Source: Eledone cirrhosa (lineage: Eukaryota; Mollusca; Cephalopoda; Octopoda; Eledonidae). From it: a stretch of 64,000 nucleotides of DNA. Position numbers and translations under genes: made by a program. Below the pieces are notes generated by a model. That model saw nothing but the letters and a program-made list of their open reading frames with translations, did no database searches and had not been told where the DNA came from. Positions 1 to 13,968 of this stretch are shown piece after piece; within the stretch, counting starts at the first letter, position 1, and each line of letters starts with the position of its first letter. The stretch is from the NCBI GenBank assembly GCA_964016885.1, contig OZ024744.1, positions 29,477,108 through 29,541,107 of the forward strand, given 5' to 3'.

Positions 1-2738
1 ACACATCACTATACCACAGTACATCACACCCACTACACCACACTAGACCACACTATTCCACACTACACCACACTACACCACACTACACAAAACTACACCA
101 AACTATACTACACTACACCACACTACACCGCACCTCACCACACTTTACCACACTACACCACACTACACCAAAATACAGCACACCACACCACCCCACATTA
201 CACCATACTACACCACACTACACCAAACTATACCACACTACACTACACCACACAACTCCACACTACACGACTACACCAGACTACACCAGACTACACCACA
301 CTACACTACACCACACAACTCCACACTACACGAATACACCACACTACACCACACTACACTACACCACACTACACTACACCACACTATACCACACCACACT
401 ACACCACACTACACCACACTACACCACACTATACCACACTACACCACACTACACCACACTACACCACACTACAACACACTATACCCCACAACACCACACT
501 ACATCACACTATACCACAATACACCACAACACACTACACCACACTACACTACACCACACTACACTACACCACACTACACCACACTACACCACACTACACC
601 ATACTATACCACACTACACTACACCACACAATACTACTCCAAACTACATCACACCACACTACACCACACCACACTATACTACACTACACGACACTACACC
701 ACACCACACCTCACTACACCACACTACAACACACTACACAACACTACACCACACCACACTACACCACGCTACACGTCACACTACACCCCACTACACCACA
801 CTACACCATACTATACCACACTACACCACACTACACAACACCATACTACACCACTCTACACCACAACACACTACACTACACCACACTACACTAGAATACA
901 CTACAGCAGACTACACCACACCAGACTACACCACACCACACTACACCACAATACACCACACTACACCACACCAGACTACAGCACATGATACCACACTAGA
1001 CCACACTACACCACACTACACCACACTATACCACACTACACCACACTACACCACACTACATCTGACTATACCACACTACACCTCACTACACCAGAGTACA
1101 CCACACTACACCACAGTACACCCCCCACTACAGCACAGTACACCACACGACACCACACCACACTACACCACACAACACCACACTACACCACATTACACCA
1201 TACTACACCACATTATACAACACTACACCACACGACTCCACACGACACTACACCATACCACACCATACCACACTACACCACACTAAACCAAACTACACCA
1301 CACCACACTACACCACACAACACCACACTACACCACATTACACCATATTACACCACATTATACAACACCACTCCACACGACTCCACACGACACTACACCA
1401 TACCACACCATACCACACTACACCACACTACACCACACCACACTACACCACACTACACCACAAAACCCCACACTACACCATACTACACCACATTATACAA
1501 CGCTACACCACACTAGATCGCACTAGACCACATTATCCCAAACTACACTATACCACACCACATTACACCACACTACACCACACTACACCACACTATACCA
1601 CACTACACCACACTACACCACACATCACCAGACTACACCACACTACAGCACATCACACCACACTATACAAACCTACACCACACTACACTGCACCACACTA
1701 TACCACACTACACCACACTACACCACACTAGAGCATGCTACACCACACTATACCACACTACATCACACCATCCCAAACTACAACACATTACACCACACTA
1801 TACCGACAACCCCACACTGCACCAATCCATACCACAATACACCACACTACACCACACTACTCTACACTACTCCACATTATACCACACAACACCACATTAT
1901 ACCATACAACATCACACCACACTACACCACAATACACTACACTACACCACACTACACAACACTACACAGCACTATACCACACTATACCACATTATACCAT
2001 ACTACAGCACACTACACCACACTACACCACACTACACCAAACTATACCACGATACACCACAACACACTACATCACACTACACCACACTACATCACACCAT
2101 GCTGCACCACACTATACCACACTACACCACACCACATTACACCACACTACGCCACACTACACCACACTACACCACACTATACCACAATACATCACACCAC
2201 ACTACAACACACTACACCACACTACAACACACTATACCACACTACACCACACTACACCACACCACGCTACACCACACTGTACCACACTACACCACACTAC
2301 ACCACACTACACCACACCACGCTACACCACACTATACAACACTACACCACACTACACTACACCACACTACACCACAATACACCACACTACACAACACTAC
2401 ACCATACTATACCACACTACACCACACCATACTACACCATACTACACCACACCACACTACACCACACCACACTACACCACACCACACTATACTACACTAA
2501 ACCACACCACACCTCACTACACCTCACTACACCACACTACACAACACTCCAACACACTATACCATACTACACCACACTACACCACACCACACTACACTAC
2601 ACCACACCACACTACACTACATTACACCACAGCATACCACACCACACCACACCAAACTACACCACACCACACCACACCACACTACACCACAGTACACCAC
2701 ACTACAAAACACTACACTACAATATACCACACTACACC
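1..2738. repeat. CA-rich satellite, 5/10-bp unit (CACTACACCA)
   Basis: The whole interval is a degenerate tandem array built from the pentamers CTACA and CCACA, mostly as the decamer CACTACACCA with point variants and small indels. The complementary strand is made almost only of G and T with scattered A. It gives long open frames rich in His, Thr and Tyr, for example 1735-2991, but the repeat alone explains them. No start context, splice site or protein family supports translation. It runs off the left edge, so its true size is unknown. Confidence 0.95.
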
Positions 2739-3389
2739 CACCACTATCACCACAACCAACACCTCCACCACGCCACCAACTCGTCACCATCATCACCTTC
2801 TTCATCACCATCATCATCACTATCACCACCATCACCACCTCCACCACCACCATCAACCTCACCACCATCATCACTATCACCACCAGCACCAGCATCTTTA
2901 TGATCATCACCACCACCACCATCATCATCACCATCCTCACCACCATCATCACTATCACCACCACCACCATCATCATCGCCACCATCATTAACACCACCAT
3001 CATCACCATCATCACTATCAACACCACAACCACCACCACCACCACCACCACCACCATCATCATCACCACCATCATCACTAACACCACCACCACCACCATC
3101 TTTATCATCACCACCACCACCACCATCATCATCACCATCATCACAACCATCATTGCTATCACCACCACCACCAATCATCATCAACACCGTCATCAACACC
3201 ACCATCATCACCATCATCACTATCGACACCACAACCACCACCACCATCATCACTATCACCACCACCACCATCATAATCACCATCATCATCACCTTCAGCA
3301 TTACTACCATCATCACTGTCAACACCATCAGCACCACCACCACCAACAACAACAAAATCATCCTCAACACCACCATCACCACCACCAGC
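2739..3389. repeat. CAY triplet array (CAC/CAT)n
   Basis: A tandem array of CAC and CAT trinucleotides with occasional CAA or ACC slips. It reads as poly-His or poly-Thr/Ile on the plus strand and poly-Val/Met on the minus strand in every long frame, so none of the overlapping frames is credible. It directly joins the CA-rich satellite on the left and the 16-19-bp satellite on the right, so three array types abut without unique sequence between them. Confidence 0.93.
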
Positions 3390-5086
3390 ATAGATATACC
3401 TTGTCACATAGATATATCCTGTCATAGATATATCCTGCCACATAGATATATCATGTCATAGATATAATCCTGTCATATATATATCCTGTCACAGAGATAT
3501 ACATTGTCACATAGATATTTCCTTTCAGAGATATATACTGTCATAGATATATCCTGTCATAGATATATCCTGTCACATATATATACCCTGTAAAAGATAT
3601 ATCCTGTCATAGATATATCTTGTCACAGATATATCCTGTCATAGATATATCCTGTCATAGATAAATTCTGTCACATAGATATATCCTGTCATAGATATAT
3701 CCTCTCATAGATATATCCTGTCATAGATATATCTTGTCATAGTTATATCCTGTCGAAAATATATCCTGTCATAGATACATTCCGTCACATAGACATATCC
3801 TGTCATATAGATATATCCTGTCATAGATATATCCTGTCACATAGATATACATTGTCACATAGATATATCCTATCACATAGACATATCCTGTCATAGATAT
3901 ATCCTGTCATAGATATATACTGTGATAGATATATCCTTTCATAGATATATCTTGTCATAGATATATCCTGTCATAGATATATCCTGTCATAGATATAACA
4001 TGTCATAGATGTATCCTGTCACATAGATATACCCTGTCATAGATATATCCTGTCATAGATATATCCGGTCATAGATATATCCTGTCACATAGATATATCC
4101 TGTCATAGATATATCCTGTCATATATATATCATGTCACATTGATATATCCTCTCATAGATATATCCTGTCATAGATATACCCTGTCACAGATATATGCTC
4201 TCATAGATATACCTTGTCACATAGATATATCCTGTCATAGATATATACTGTCATATATGTATCCAATCATAGATATATCCTGTCATATAGATATATCCTG
4301 TCATAGATATATCATGTCTCAAAATATATACTGTCATACATATATCCTGTCATAGATATATACTGTCATATATATATCCTGTCATAGATATACCCTGACA
4401 TAGATATATCCTGTCATAGATATATCCTGTCATAGATATATCCTGTGACATAGATATACCCTCTCATAGATATACACTGTTATAGATATATCCCTTCTCA
4501 GATATATCCTGTCATAGGTATATCCTGTCATATAGATATATCCTGTCATAGATATATCCTGTCATAGATACATCCTGTCAGATAGACATAGCCTGTCATA
4601 TAGATATATCCTGTCATAGATATATCCTGTCACATAGATATACATTGTCAGATAGATATATCCTGTCACATATGTATCCTGGAATAGATATATGATGTCA
4701 TAGATATATACTGTCATAGATATATCCTTTCATAGATATATCTTGTCATAGATATATCCTGTCATAGATATATCCTGTCATATATATATCATGTCATAGA
4801 TGTATCCTGTCACATAGATATACCCTGTCATAGATATATCATGTCATAGATATATCCTGTGACATAGATATAACCTCTCATAGATATACACTTTCAGAGA
4901 TATATACTTTCACAGATATATCCTATCATAGATATATACTGTCATAGGTATATCCTGTCATAGATATATCCTGTCATAGATATATCCTGTCCCATACATA
5001 AATCCTATCATAGATATACACTGTCATATAAATATCCTGTCATAGATATATCGTATCATAGATATATCCTGTCATAGATATATCCT

Positions 5087-5167
<81 letters not shown>

Positions 5168-8100
5168 TGTCATAGATATATCCTGTCACATAGACATATC
5201 CTGTCATATAGATATATCCTGTTATACATATACCGTGTCACAGATATATACTCTCATAAATATATACTGTCATAGATATAGCCTGGCACAGAATATATCC
5301 TGTCATACATATATCATGTCATAGATATATCCTGTCACATAGATATATCCTGTCATAGATATATCCTGTCATAGATATACCTTTTCATAGATATATCCTG
5401 TCATAGATATATCCTGTCTTGGATATATCCTGTGACATAGATATACCCTCTCATAGATATATCCTGACATAGATATATATATATATATCCTGTCATAGAT
5501 ATATCGTATCATAGATATATCCTGTCATAGATATATCCTGTCACATAGATATATCCGGTCATAGATATATCCTGTCATATATATATCATGTCACATAGAT
5601 ATATGCTGTCATAGATATATCCTGTTACATAGATATATCCTGTCATAGATATAAGCTCTCATATATATATATACTGTCATAGATATATCCTATCATATAT
5701 GTATCCTGTCACCCAGATATATCCTGTCATAGATATATCCTGTAATAGATATATCCTGTCATAGATATATTCTGTCATAGATATATACTGACACACAGAT
5801 ATCCCCTGTCACTTAGAGATATACTGTCATAGATATATACTGTCATAGTTATATCCTGTCATAGATATAACCTGTCATATAGATATATCCCGTCATAGAT
5901 ATATCTTGTCACATAGATATACCCTGTCATAGATATATCCTGTCATCGATATATCCTGTGTCATATATATAACCTGTCATCGATATATCCTGTCACATAG
6001 ATATATCCTGTCATAATTATATCTTGTCATAGATATATACTGCCATAGAAATATTCTGTCACATAGATATATCCTGTTATAGATATATCCTGTCACATAG
6101 ATATATCCTGTCACATATATATATCCTGTCATACAGATATATCCTGTCACATAGAAATATTCTGTCACATAGATATATCCTGTTATAGATATATCCTGTC
6201 ACATAGATATATCCTGTAACATAGATATATCCTGTCACATAGATATATCCTGTCATAGATATATCCTGACATAGATATATCCTGTCTCATAGATACAACC
6301 TGTCGCTTATATATATACCTGTCATAGATATAACCAGTCATAGATATATCCTGTCATAGATACATCCTGTCATAGATATATCCTGTCACATAGATATATC
6401 CTGTCATATAGATATATCTTGTCATAGATATATCCTGTCAGATAGATATATCCTGTCACATAGATATATCCTGTCATAGATATATCCTGTCACATAGATA
6501 TACCGTGTCCCATAGATATATCCTGTCATAGATATATACTGTCATATATATTTCCTGTCATAGATAAATCCTGTCATATAGATATATCCTGTCATAGATA
6601 TATACTTTCATAGATATATCCTGTCATAAATGTATCCTGTCACAAAATATATCCTGTCATACTTATATCCGGTCTTAGATATATCCTGTCATATATATAT
6701 ATCCTGTCATAGATATACCCTGATATAGATATATCCTGTCATAGATATATCATGTCATAGATATATCCTGTGACATAGATATACCCTCTCATAGATATAC
6801 ACTTTCAGAGATATATCCTTTCTCAGATATATCCTGACATAGGTATATCCTGTCATATAGATATATCCTGTCATAGATATACCCTCTCAGATAGATATAT
6901 CCTATCATAGATATATACTGTCATAGATATATCCTGTCATATATATATCCTGTCCCATACATAAATCCTATCATAGATATATCCTGTCATATATATATCC
7001 TATCGTAGATATATCCTGTCCCATAGATATATCCTGTCATAGATATATACTGTCACAGATATATCCAGACATATATATATATATATATATCCTGTCATAG
7101 ATATATCCTGTCACATAGATATATCTTGTCATAGATATACCCTGTCATAGATATATCCTGTCACATAGATATATCATGTCATAGATATATCCGGCCACAT
7201 AGATATATCCTCTCATAGATATATCATGTCACATAGATATATCCTGCCATAGATACATCCTTTTAGATAGATATATCCTGTCATAGATATAACCTCTCAT
7301 ATATATATATACTGTCATATATATATCCTATCATATATATATCCTGTCACATAGATATATCCTGTCATAGATATATCCTGTTATAGATATATCCTGTCAT
7401 ATATATAGCCTGTCATATATATATATCCTGTCATAGATATACCTTGTCATAGAATATATCCTGTCATAGATATATCCTGTCTTGGATATATCCTGTGACA
7501 GATATACCCTCTCATAGATATACACTGTTATAGATATATCCTGTCATAGGTAGATCCTGTCTTGGATATATCCTGTGACATAGATATACCCTCTCATAGA
7601 TATATACTTCCACAGATATATCCTGTCATAGATATATCCTGTCACATAGATATATCCTGTCATAGATATACCCTGTCACATAGATATATCCTATCATAGA
7701 TATATACTGTCATAGATATATCCTCTCATATATATATCCTGTCACATAGATATATCCTGTCTCTTATATATATCCTGTCATAGATATATCCTTTCATAGA
7801 TATATCCTGTCATACATATATCCTGTCATAGATATATCCTGTCACATAGATATATCATGTCATTTAGATATATCCTCTCATAGATATATCCTGTCACGTA
7901 GATATATCCTTTCATAATTATATCCTGTTACATAGATATGTCCTGTCATAGATATATCCAGTCATATAGATATCCTGTCATAGACATATCCAGTCATATA
8001 GATATATTCTGTCACATAGATATACCGTGTCACATATATAAATCGTGTCATAGATATATACTGTCATATATGTATCCAGTCATAGATATATCCTGTCATA

Positions 8101-9262
8101 TAGATATATCCTGTCATAGATATATCATGTCATCGATATATCCTGTGTCATAGATATATTCTGTCATAGATATATCCTGTCACATAGATATACCCTGACA
8201 TAGATATATCATGTAATAGATATATGCTGTCATAGATATATCCTGTGACATAGATTTACTCTCTCATAGATATACACTGTTATAGATATATCCTTTCCCA
8301 GATATATCCTGTCATAGGTATATCCTGTCATATAGATATATCCTGTCATAGATATATCCTGTCATAGATACATCCTGTCACATAGACATATCCTGTCATA
8401 TAGATATATCCTGTCATAGATATATCCTGTCACATATATATACATTGTCACATAGATATATCCTGTCACATAGACATATCCTGTCATAGATATATGATGT
8501 CATAGATATATACTGTCATAGATATATCCTTTCATAGATATATCTTGTCATAGATATATACTGTCATAGATATATCCTTTCATAGATATATCTTGTCATA
8601 GATATATACTGTCATAGATATATCCTTTCATAGATATATCTTGTCATAGATATATACTGTCATAGATATATCCTTTCATAGATATATCTTGTCATAGATA
8701 TATCCTGTCATAGATATATCCTGTCATAGATGTATCCTGTCACATAGATATACCCTGTCATAAATATATCTTGTCATAGATATATCCTGTCATAGATATA
8801 TCCTGTCACATAGATATATCCGGTCATAGATATATCCTGTCATAGATATATCCTATCATAGATATATTCGGTCATAGATATCTCCTGTCATCTTGGTTTA
8901 ACCCTCCATAGATATATCCCGACATAGATATATCTTGTCATAGATATATCATGTCGTAGATATATCCTGTCATAGATATATCTTGTCATAGATATATCCT
9001 GTCATAGATATATCCTGTCATAGAAATATCCTGTCAGATATATATATATATCCTGTCACATAGATATATCCTGTCAGAGATATATCCTGTCACACAGATG
9101 TATCCTGTCACATAGAAATATCCTGTTACATAGATATATCCTGTCACAGATATATTCTGTCATAGATATATCCTGTCATACATATATCATGTCATAGATA
9201 TATCCTGTCATATATATATCCTGTTATAAATATATCCTGTCATAGATATATCTTGTCATACA
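3390..9262. repeat. 16-19-bp satellite around ATATATCCTGTCATAG, block 1
   Basis: About 5.9 kb of tandem units of the form ATATATCCTGTCATAG, alternating with 18-bp units that carry an extra CA (CTGTCACATAG). Point changes such as CTGTC to CTTTC, CATGTC or CTCTC are frequent. A pure (TA)n tract lies at about 5091-5164, with short (TA)n runs elsewhere. Higher-order duplication is visible near 8510-8700, where a pair of variants (TACTGTCATAG and CCTTTCATAG) repeats four times. No coding potential. The array resumes at 9565 after a short element insertion. Confidence 0.95.
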
Positions 9263-9263
9263 C

Positions 9264-9564
9264 ATATATATATACTAACTCAGACGATATACAAATTAGG
9301 CTGCTCAGCCGTTAATATGCATAAGCAAAGTATATATTTTCAAACGTTCCATCGATTGACACGAAGGTATACGGTGCTGATGACAGCTAATATGCTAGAA
9401 ACTAGTTCATCGTTCTTTTGTCAGTGTTGAATAAAAGGACAACCAGGGATGATAAATACTGTACGGCTGAATTCGGGCTGCTTGTTTACAAACAAACCGA
9501 AGATTATAATAAATGTTCGGTAGACACATACGTCCATATATATATGTGTGCATGTATGTATATA
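9264..9564 (+). mobile_element. Non-coding hammerhead-bearing element, copy 1 (in satellite)
   Basis: About 300 bp of unique sequence splits the satellite. It is closely similar to 10390-10735, and to the two arms of the foldback at 36826-37487 (left arm in the opposite orientation). Shared landmarks are ATGCAAATTAGG-like sequence near the left end, a hammerhead ribozyme, TTTGTCAGTGTTGAA, a stretch around AAACAAACCGAAGATTATAA and a TACGTCCATATATATATG tail. It has no coding capacity. It could be a retrozyme-like element or a solo pseudo-LTR of a Penelope-like element whose coding copy is elsewhere. Confidence 0.75.
9371..9413 (+). ncRNA. Hammerhead ribozyme (non-coding element family)
   Basis: Stem I is ACGGTG (9371-9376) with CATCGT (9408-9413). 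The core is CTGATGA (9377-9383), followed by a short imperfect stem II in which AGC pairs with GCT, then GAAA (9398-9401). Stem III is the minimal A-U, C-G pair within CTAGTT. Predicted cleavage is after T9407. One stem I pair is G-T here and T-G in the copy at 37237-37279, so pairing is kept while the bases change. The short stem III matches Penelope-type hammerheads. Confidence 0.75.
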
Positions 9565-10389
9565 CATATATCCTGTCATTCATATATCTTGTCACATAGA
9601 TATATCCTGTCCTATATATATCCTGTCATAGATATATCCTGTCATATAGATATATCCTGTGATAGATATATCCTGTCACAGATAAATTCAGTCATAGATA
9701 TATCCTATCATAGATATCCCCTGTCCTATAGATATATCCCGTCATAGATATATCCTGTCACATAGATAAATCCTGTCATAGATATATCCTGTCATATATA
9801 TAGCCTGTCACATAGATATATCCTCACATATATATAACCTGTCATAGATATCCCCTGTCACATAGATATATACTGTCATAGATATATCCTGTCATAGATA
9901 TAGCCTGTCATAGATATATCCTGTCATAGATATATCCTGTCACATAGATATATCCTGTCACATAGATATATCATGTCATAGATATATCCTGTCATAGATA
10001 TATCCTGTCTAGATATATCCTGTCACATAGATATATCCTGTCTTAGATATAGCCCGTCATAGATATATCCTTTCATAGATATATCCTGTCATAGATATAT
10101 CTTGTCACAGATATATCCTGTCATAGATATATCCTGTCATAGAAACATTCTGTCACATAGATATATCCTGTCACATAGATATATCCTGTCATAGATATAT
10201 CCTGTCACATTGAAATATTTCTGTCACATAGAAATATCCTGTCACATAGATATATCCTGTCATAGATATATCCTGTCATAGATATATCCTGCCATACATA
10301 TATCATGTCATAGATATATCCTGTCATATATATATCCTGTCATAGATATATCCTGTCATAGATATATCTTGTCATAGATATATATATAT
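9565..10389. repeat. 16-19-bp satellite, block 2
   Basis: Continuation of the same ATATATCCTGTCATAG array after the inserted element, about 0.8 kb with the same 16- and 18-bp unit mixture. The array ends where the second copy of the hammerhead-bearing element begins, so the element borders the satellite on both sides of this block. That may mean the element and the array were amplified together. Confidence 0.93.
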
Positions 10390-10777
10390 GCTAACTCACT
10401 CGATATGCAAATTAGGCTGCTCAGCCATTAATATGCACAAGGAAAGTATATATTTTCAAACGTTCAATCGATTGACAGGAAGGTATACGGTGCTGATGAC
10501 AACTAATAAGCTAGAAACTAGTTCATTGTTCCTTTGTCAGTGTTGAACAAAAGGGCAACGATGGTTGCCGAACACTACGTCTGAATTTGGGCTGTTTGTC
10601 TACAAACAAACCGAAGATTATAATAAATGTTCTGTAAACCCATACGTCCATATATATATGTGTACATGTATGTATACACATACTACTGTACGTCTGTATA
10701 CATATTTGTACGTACGTATACATACTGATATTTAATTATCAGCCGTACTAAGAGTGAGAAATGAAATTTCATTTTTT

Positions 10778-10779
<2 letters not shown>
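10390..10779 (+). mobile_element. Non-coding hammerhead-bearing element, copy 2
   Basis: Homologous along its length to 9264-9564. It is followed at about 10742-10779 by the terminal motif CCGTACTAAGAGTGAGAAAT and then GAAATTTC. That terminal motif recurs at 33662-33716 and 37497-37540, and inverted at 33411-33455, so it is probably the true end of this family. It contains a hammerhead ribozyme and no coding capacity, and (TA)n follows directly. Confidence 0.75.
10487..10529 (+). ncRNA. Hammerhead ribozyme (copy 2 of the family)
   Basis: Stem I is ACGGTG (10487-10492) with CATTGT (10524-10529), using two G-T wobbles. The core is CTGATGA (10493-10499) and GAAA lies at 10514-10517. Stem III lies in CTAGTT, with predicted cleavage after T10523. 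Stem II (AACT with AGCT) has one A-C mismatch next to a mispaired base at the core, so it is probably weaker than the copy at 37237. Confidence 0.7.

Positions 10780-10821
<42 letters not shown>
10780..10821. repeat. (TA)n microsatellite
   Basis: Pure TA tract. It lies between the end of the hammerhead-bearing element and the Helitron 3' terminus at 10823, an example of the (TA)n boundaries common in this window. Confidence 0.9.
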
Positions 10822-10822
<1 letters not shown>

Positions 10823-10823
<1 letters not shown>

Positions 10824-11400
10824 TAGCAGAAGTGCCCGGCGTTCCTCGGAGCTGAGGAACTGATGTATTATAATGAATATTCCATCTCCTTTGGTTTGCA
10901 GGCCTGCTGTGTCATGGTCTCTGTTAACTACGGTATATATAATCTGTTTGCAGCTAGAAAAATAGACATACCGCAGCAGGGTTTGTACTTACATAGGTGA
11001 TCCCCTGTCTATTTGACTTTCGCCTGACCTAACTGAGGTCGTAGGTGAAAGGGATAGGATCAATCACTTTTTGACAGGACAAAGAAAACGTTTGTTGGTG
11101 CCTGTTTATGTCGTGGTTTTGGGTTCAATCCCTAATTTTTAATGAACATGTGAACGTCCCTATCAGTTAAGAATGAGAAATTGTTAACGAAAACTACATT
11201 GAAACACGCACACACACACGTGTGTATTGACGGTAATACACACACGCACACACACATGCTAACGGCGACATAACATTTACCGGTTATATAAACTGTTCAT
11301 GCTATATAACATCGTACTGACTACATAGCCTTTTATCTGCTACATAGCTTTACCGGCTACATAATGAATACCGGCTACGCAATTGATCTTGTTGTTTAAG
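10823..11400 (-). mobile_element. Helitron 3' end, probably non-autonomous copy
   Basis: Read on the minus strand the element ends in CTAG (plus 10823-10826) followed by host T, with CTGC before it and a degenerate GC-rich hairpin about 10 nt upstream (plus 10834-10850). This matches the Helitron rule of a hairpin, then CTRR, next to T. The same terminal block occurs at 42327 and 58067, where helicase coding follows. Here the next several hundred bases show no Rep or helicase similarity, so this is a non-autonomous or decayed copy. Its 5' end is not identified and the right limit is arbitrary. Confidence 0.6.
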
Positions 11401-11447
11401 GTAGTCTGCGAATAGTGTTTTAAAAAATTATTTAACTCACGTGATGT

Positions 11448-12314
11448 GAAAATGAAAATAATTATGTCGTTTGATTTTACGATTGAAAGAAAATAATTGT
11501 CGCAAATTAGAATTTTTATTTGTTAATGAAATGTGTATGTGTGGTTAGAAATCCGGCACGTGGTTAAATTGATTTAAAGTTTAATTATTCATTTGATGTG
11601 GTGTGTGTTTGTATGTGTTTGCAAATAAATAAATCAGTTTGAAGACTCACATTTAGAATAAACGAAATTGTACGTTAATGTGGCTAATGTTTTTGTTGTT
11701 TATTCTGTAAAGTGTATGGGTGAGAGAGTAAAACGGACAGTATCACCATCAACATGAACAATGTAAAATGAAAAGAATAGTTGTTTCAGCTTGGAAAGAG
11801 AAAGTAGCAGATTAAAAAATTATTTGTTAACTCACATGATGTTAAAATGAAAATAATTATGTCGTTTGATTTTACGATTGAAAAATTATTTGTCAACTCA
11901 CATGATGTGAAATGGAAGGGTAGTATTATCGCCATGAAGATTAACAACCGAAAATGAAAATAATTATGTCATTTGATTTTACGATTGAAAGAAAATAATT
12001 GTCGCAAATTAGAATTTTTATTTGTTAATGAAGTGTGTATGTGTGGTTAGAAATCCGGCACGTGGTTAAATTTATTTAAAGTTTAATTATTAATTTGATG
12101 TGAGTGTGTGTTTGTATGTGTTTGCAAATAGATAAAACAGTTTGAAGATTCACATTTAGAATAAACGAAATTGTACGTTAATCTGGCTAATGTTTTTGTT
12201 GTTTAGTCTGTAAAGTGTATGAGTGAGAGAGTAAAACGGACAGTATCACCATCAACATGAACAATGTAAAATGAAAAGAATAGTTGTTTCAGCTTGGAAA
12301 GAGAAAGTAGCAGA
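11448..12314. repeat. Tandem duplication, about 370-bp unit with 500-bp spacing
   Basis: 11448-11813 and 11951-12314 are near-identical direct repeats, sharing for example ATCCGGCACGTGGTTAAATT and AAAACGGACAGTATCACCAT. Two short partial copies of the unit's start (AATTATTTGTTAACTCACAT and similar) lie between them at about 11815-11900. The sequence is AT-rich and non-coding. It lies directly inside the Helitron end at 10823 and may be that element's body, but this is inference. Confidence 0.8.
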
Positions 12315-12584
12315 ATGTATGAAGTTGTATAGATTTTGAAGGGTAATGGAAAGAGTTTAGCAGTTGAAATGAGAAAGCCAAATCGTAAAATATTGAGTTT
12401 TATCGATTTTTTGCGTAATTATGGGTGAAATTGAAAAGAATATATGTGCCATGACCCAATCGAAGCTATTTTGAATAGTAAATTATAAATTTCAATTGAA
12501 GAAATTCTATTACGTAGATTTCTATAACAAAGAAACATGACCATACACTGAGCTTTATAGATTATGATATATGATATATAAACT

Positions 12585-12816
<232 letters not shown>

Positions 12817-13039
12817 TTTTGCGAGGTTTTTTTATATGAAATCGTGTGTCGAAACAAATATTGTCATACTTGGGGAGGGTCATATTTGTGTAATATTGCC
12901 AGAATTAATAACAGAACACACTCGCTGTTTGGTTGGTTTTCGCTTCTGCGTCTTTCATATCGGTTAATTTAATTTATTCGGTCCTCAATGTTGCCATTGA
13001 CTGACCAACGGTCAAAAATACAGATACAATATAGACACA

Positions 13040-13095
13040 AACATATATATATAGTCTATCAAAATTCTTTCGTTGCACATATGCAACATCGTCGG
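13040..13095 (-). ncRNA. Decayed hammerhead ribozyme remnant
   Basis: On the minus strand a perfect stem-II-like hairpin (TTGCATATGTGCAA) is followed by CGAAAGAATTTTGATAG, as in the intact ribozyme at 57184. The first core strand reads CCGACGA instead of CTGANGA, and no good stem I partner is present. I read it as an inactivated ribozyme of the PLE-D type. Confidence 0.4.
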
Positions 13096-13341
13096 TGCTG
13101 CTATTATGTTTCCTCTCGTTGCATTGTATGCTTGCACCATCTTTATTTAGTCTGTTCATTTATTTATTTATTTGTTTTTTTTTGTCTTCTCTGCGCATGC
13201 GTTTGCGTGTGTGTATAGTGTTTTGTTTGATGTGTGTTCTTGTTTGGGTGACTGTGTATTGGTTATTGTATTCTATCTTAGTTTACTAGCGTGTGTTTAT
13301 ATGTGGTTGTTGTTATTGTGCTTGTGTATTTATTTATTTAT

Positions 13342-13620
13342 TTATACTTCTCTTAGGTCAGTGTTGTTTGTTTGGGTGTTGTTGCTATTCCATTCATTTT
13401 TTCTGTTTAGGCTTGGCCTTCTAAGTTCTATTTCGCTGGCCTCTCTGATTTGCCTATCTGCTGGGTCATTTCTATGTTTAGATATTCTAACTTCTATGTT
13501 GTCTATGTTACCATTGTGTTGTTGCCTGGCATGTTCGTATAGCACTGATCCGCTTTTTCGTCCTTTTAGTTCCCCCCAGTGTTGGTCTATCCTTTCACCT
13601 ATGCTATCCTTTTCACAATT
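13342..13620 (-). pseudogene. PLE GIY-YIG endonuclease, C-terminal half (minus)
   Basis: The minus-strand frame has GERIDQHWGELK and GSVLYEHARQQHNGNID. It aligns with PLE-D at 54987-55200 (GERINEHWRDLQ, SSVLYQDAKIEDKGKLE). This is the part of the GIY-YIG nuclease after the catalytic tyrosines, the domain that nicks target DNA in Penelope-like elements. The upstream half of the domain is missing on this strand and appears on the opposite strand starting four bases away. No start codon, and the frame ends in unrelated sequence. Confidence 0.75.
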
Positions 13621-13623
13621 AAC

Positions 13624-13870
13624 TAACCAGTGTAGAAAGGGCCTGAAAAAGACGCACTTAAATATTAAGGTGGTAGAAAAGCCAGGAACCACCATAAAAT
13701 CCCTGATCAGCAAAACCTACCCTTTTAAGAAAATCCACTGTACTAATAGGTAATGTATCATATGTAAAGTAAACCCCCGGATAAACTGTAAAACTAGAAA
13801 CGTAGTCTATAACATAAGATGTACAGAAGGTACTTGCATAAACATGACAACAACATACATAGGCGAGACA
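13624..13870 (+). pseudogene. PLE linker plus GIY-YIG N-terminal half (plus)
   Basis: The plus-strand translation has RKGLKKTHLNIKVVEKPGTT, an in-frame TAA, then a CxxC segment (CIICKVNPRINC), NVVYNIRCTEG and TYIGET. The same order is found in PLE-D (LDKHKLNIKIVERPGTS, CIICKLSPHINC, NVVYNIRCTEG, YIGET). The YN...YIG catalytic signature is therefore present, but the piece stops at YIGET, exactly where the minus-strand piece takes over. This indicates an inversion within the domain. Confidence 0.75.
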
Positions 13871-13935
13871 GTGAGTGTGTTCTGTTATTAATTCTGGCAA
13901 TACTATTACACAAATATGACCCTCCCCAAGTATAA

Positions 13936-13936
13936 C

Positions 13937-13968
<32 letters not shown>

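Larger units (their letters stand above)
12839..13935. mobile_element. Rearranged Penelope-like element (PLE-G) with inverted ends
   Basis: Left end: ACTTGGGGAGGGTCATATTT near 12869. The inverted counterpart ends the element at about 13880-13935 (AAATATGACCCTCCCCAAGT). The left end extends into a pseudo-LTR-like region with a decayed hammerhead (13040-13095). Inside, two pieces of one PLE C-terminal domain lie in opposite orientations, minus at 13342-13620 and plus at 13624-13870. A related partial end occurs at 32718-33240. The copy is clearly dead. Confidence 0.7.

Noticed and set aside
1735..3427. Long open frames (up to 418 codons) rich in His, Thr, Tyr or Val over the left satellites
   Set aside because: Entirely explained by the pentamer and CAY repeat units; open on several frames and both strands at once.
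3390..10389. CRISPR-like array
   Set aside because: Regular units of 16-19 bp but no spacers of unique sequence, and the window is eukaryotic.
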